Origin: JBDHZK01 sp039811865
GTDB taxonomy: Bacteria; Actinomycetota; Actinomycetes; Propionibacteriales; Propionibacteriaceae
Direction: 5' to 3'
Length of the DNA stretch: 33,938 bases
NCBI GenBank assembly: GCA_039811865.1
Contig: JBDHZK010000010.1
Location: 1 to 33,938, forward strand
A model generated the notes under the pieces. That model was not told where the DNA came from, did not search any database, and saw only the letters and a program-made list of their open reading frames with translations. This document shows positions 32,745 to 33,938 of the stretch, piece after piece; within the stretch, counting starts at the first letter, position 1; each line of letters begins with the position of its first letter. A program made the translations under genes and the position numbers.

Positions 32745-33813
32745 CGCCGAGCGTCCCTACGATGTCCTGATCGGCCACGGGGTGCTGGCCGGGCTGGCCG
32801 AGCTCACCCGCGGACGCGAGCGAATCGCGCTGATCCACCCCGCCGCGCGCGAGGCGGAGGCGATCGCGCTGGCGGCCACCGTCGCCGAAGAGGTGAAGCT
32901 GATCGGCGTCGCCGACGCCGAGGACGCCAAGACACCGGCGTCGCTGGAGGCAAGCTGGCGGGCATTGGCCGACCACGGCTTCACCAGATCCGACCTGGTG
33001 ATCGGCTTCGGAGGCGGCGCCACCACCGACCTGGCCGGCTTCGTGGCGGCGACCTGGCTTCGGGGGGTCGACTACGTGGCTGTGCCCACGACACTGCTCG
33101 CCATGGTGGACGCGGCCGTCGGCGGCAAGACCGGGATCAACCTGCCCGAGGGTAAGAACCTCGTCGGGGCCTTCTACGAGCCTCGGGGTGTCTTTTGCGA
33201 CCTGGACCTGCTCGCGACGTTGCCCCAGGCCGAGGTGCGCGCCGGGCTGGCCGAGGTGATCAAGGCGGGCTTCATCGCGGACCCGGAGATCTTGACGCTC
33301 GTCGAGGCCGATCCGGACGCCGCCCGAGATCCCGCCGCAGCCGTTCAGGAGGAACTGATCCGGCGGGCCATCGAGGTAAAGGCGAGCGTCGTCTCGGGCG
33401 ACCTTCGGGAGCGGACGTCGGTGGGCAAGGTGGTCGGGCGCGAACTGCTGAACTACGGGCATACGCTCGGGCACGCCATCGAGCGGGTCGAGGACTACCA
33501 GTGGCGCCACGGCGAGGCGATCAGCGTCGGCATGGCGTTCGTCGCCGAGCTGTCGCGGCGGCTGGGGCGCCTGGACGAGCCGACCGCCGCGCGTCACGGT
33601 GACATCCTGCGCAGCGTCGGACTGCCGACGTCCTACGAGCCGGACGCCTGGGCGGAGTTGCGTGCGGCGATGAACCTCGACAAGAAGACCAGGGGCGCCG
33701 ACCTGCGCCTGGTCGTCCTGGACGCTTTGGCGGACGCCTCGGTGCTGGTCGCCCCGGACGAGGACGAGCTGGCGTCCGCCTACGCCGCCATCTGTGCGAA
33801 CACGGCTGGCTAG
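32722..33813 (+). CDS. aroB: 3-dehydroquinate synthase
   Basis: AroB closes DAHP to 3-dehydroquinate, using NAD+ and a divalent metal. The 363 residues show the NAD-binding GFGGGATTDLAGFVAATWLRG, then VPTTLLAMVDAAVGGKTGIN, LPEGKNLVGAFYEPRGVFCD, and the metal ligands E178 (LAEVIKAG), H247 (LNYGHTLGHAIE) and H263 (WRHGEAISVGM). The ATG at 32722 follows GGGAGAAGCCG and overlaps aroK by 23 bases. It ends the plus-strand aro run. Its stop codon overlaps that of the convergent UvrA-like gene by two bases, with no terminator between. Confidence 0.96.
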   Translation: MSQAIRVSAERPYDVLIGHGVLAGLAELTRGRERIALIHPAAREAEAIALAATVAEEVKLIGVADAEDAKTPASLEASWRALADHGFTRSDLVIGFGGGATTDLAGFVAATWLRGVDYVAVPTTLLAMVDAAVGGKTGINLPEGKNLVGAFYEPRGVFCDLDLLATLPQAEVRAGLAEVIKAGFIADPEILTLVEADPDAARDPAAAVQEELIRRAIEVKASVVSGDLRERTSVGKVVGRELLNYGHTLGHAIERVEDYQWRHGEAISVGMAFVAELSRRLGRLDEPTAARHGDILRSVGLPTSYEPDAWAELRAAMNLDKKTRGADLRLVVLDALADASVLVAPDEDELASAYAAICANTAG

Positions 33814-33938
33814 GAACGCTCGTCGTGCAGCGCCTGCGCGGTCGCGGTGCCGGTGATGCCGGCGACAACGCCGGCGTAGAGGATGCGGCCCCCGTGGCGT
33901 CCAGGCCCGGGCCCCAGGTCGATCAGCCAGTCGGCTCG
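33810..33938 (-). CDS. UvrA-like ABC ATPase, C-terminal 42 residues only
   Basis: The minus strand is open from the window edge to a stop at 33812-33810. It encodes RADWLIDLGPGPGRHGGRIL and then a 22-residue tail. ADWLIDLGPGxGxxGGRI is the text that follows the H-loop in UvrA and UvrA-like drug-resistance ATPases. True UvrA continues with VAEGTPEEV; here it reads YAGVVAGITGTATAQAL. This suggests a UvrA paralogue rather than the repair enzyme itself, but with so little sequence the choice is open. Confidence 0.7.
   Translation of the reverse strand, partial: RADWLIDLGPGPGRHGGRILYAGVVAGITGTATAQALHDERS

Overview
The window is a stretch of high-GC actinobacterial chromosome made almost entirely of housekeeping genes. 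Three things point to Actinobacteria: the gene order yebC-ruvC-ruvA-ruvB-yajC-secD-secF-apt-rel and the later block (DUF948)-(DUF6167-like)-alaS-ruvX-mltG-aroE-aroC-aroK-aroB; the frequent GTG starts with 1-4 base stop/start overlaps; and TANNNT -10 hexamers (TAGGCT, TAGGGT) lying directly upstream of start codons. A propionibacterial relative is possible, but that is only an impression. I saw no tRNA, rRNA, insertion sequence, CRISPR array, phage gene or compositional island. No gene-free stretch exceeds 300 bases; the longest are 19599-19821 and 23164-23325, and both hold regulatory signals.

Layout. 1-930 is the 3' part of an unrecognised, probably secreted protein. 1033-1530 (ybaK, minus) and 1560-2297 (DUF554 membrane protein, minus) run away from the histidine cluster hisD-hisC-hisB-hisH (2317-5970), whose genes overlap by 1 to 4 bases. 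hisA/priA (6091-6825) follows behind its own promoter. hisF, hisI, hisE and hisG are not in the window. yebC, the Holliday-junction genes ruvCAB, the Sec accessory genes yajC-secD-secF, apt and the ppGpp synthetase/hydrolase rel run on the plus strand to 16234. A convergent DUF349 gene (16260-17504) separates these from a metallo-beta-lactamase-fold hydrolase, hisS, aspS and a short-chain dehydrogenase. A PadR regulator (minus) lies divergent to a VOC-fold protein. rarA (mgsA) follows, then the alaS-ruvX-mltG set and the shikimate genes aroE-aroC-aroK-aroB. The window ends in the C-terminus of a minus-strand UvrA-like ATPase.

How the genes work together. hisDCBH and hisA cover the middle and late steps of histidine synthesis. 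aroE, aroC, aroK and aroB cover most of the shikimate pathway. ruvABC and rarA process stalled forks and recombination intermediates. yajC-secDF assist protein export. hisS, aspS, alaS and ybaK serve aminoacyl-tRNA supply and editing, and rel senses its failure. AspRS carries the residues of a non-discriminating enzyme, so Asn-tRNA is probably made by GatCAB.

No undescribed multi-gene system was found. The most interesting signals are regulatory: a near-perfect actinobacterial SOS box before ruvC and a second palindrome with the same GAAC-N4-GTTC core at the DUF554/hisD divergence; a candidate 22-codon leader ORF whose stop codon sits in a hairpin that competes with the aspS ribosome binding site; a palindromic PadR operator over its own promoter; and a repeated leaderless promoter layout.
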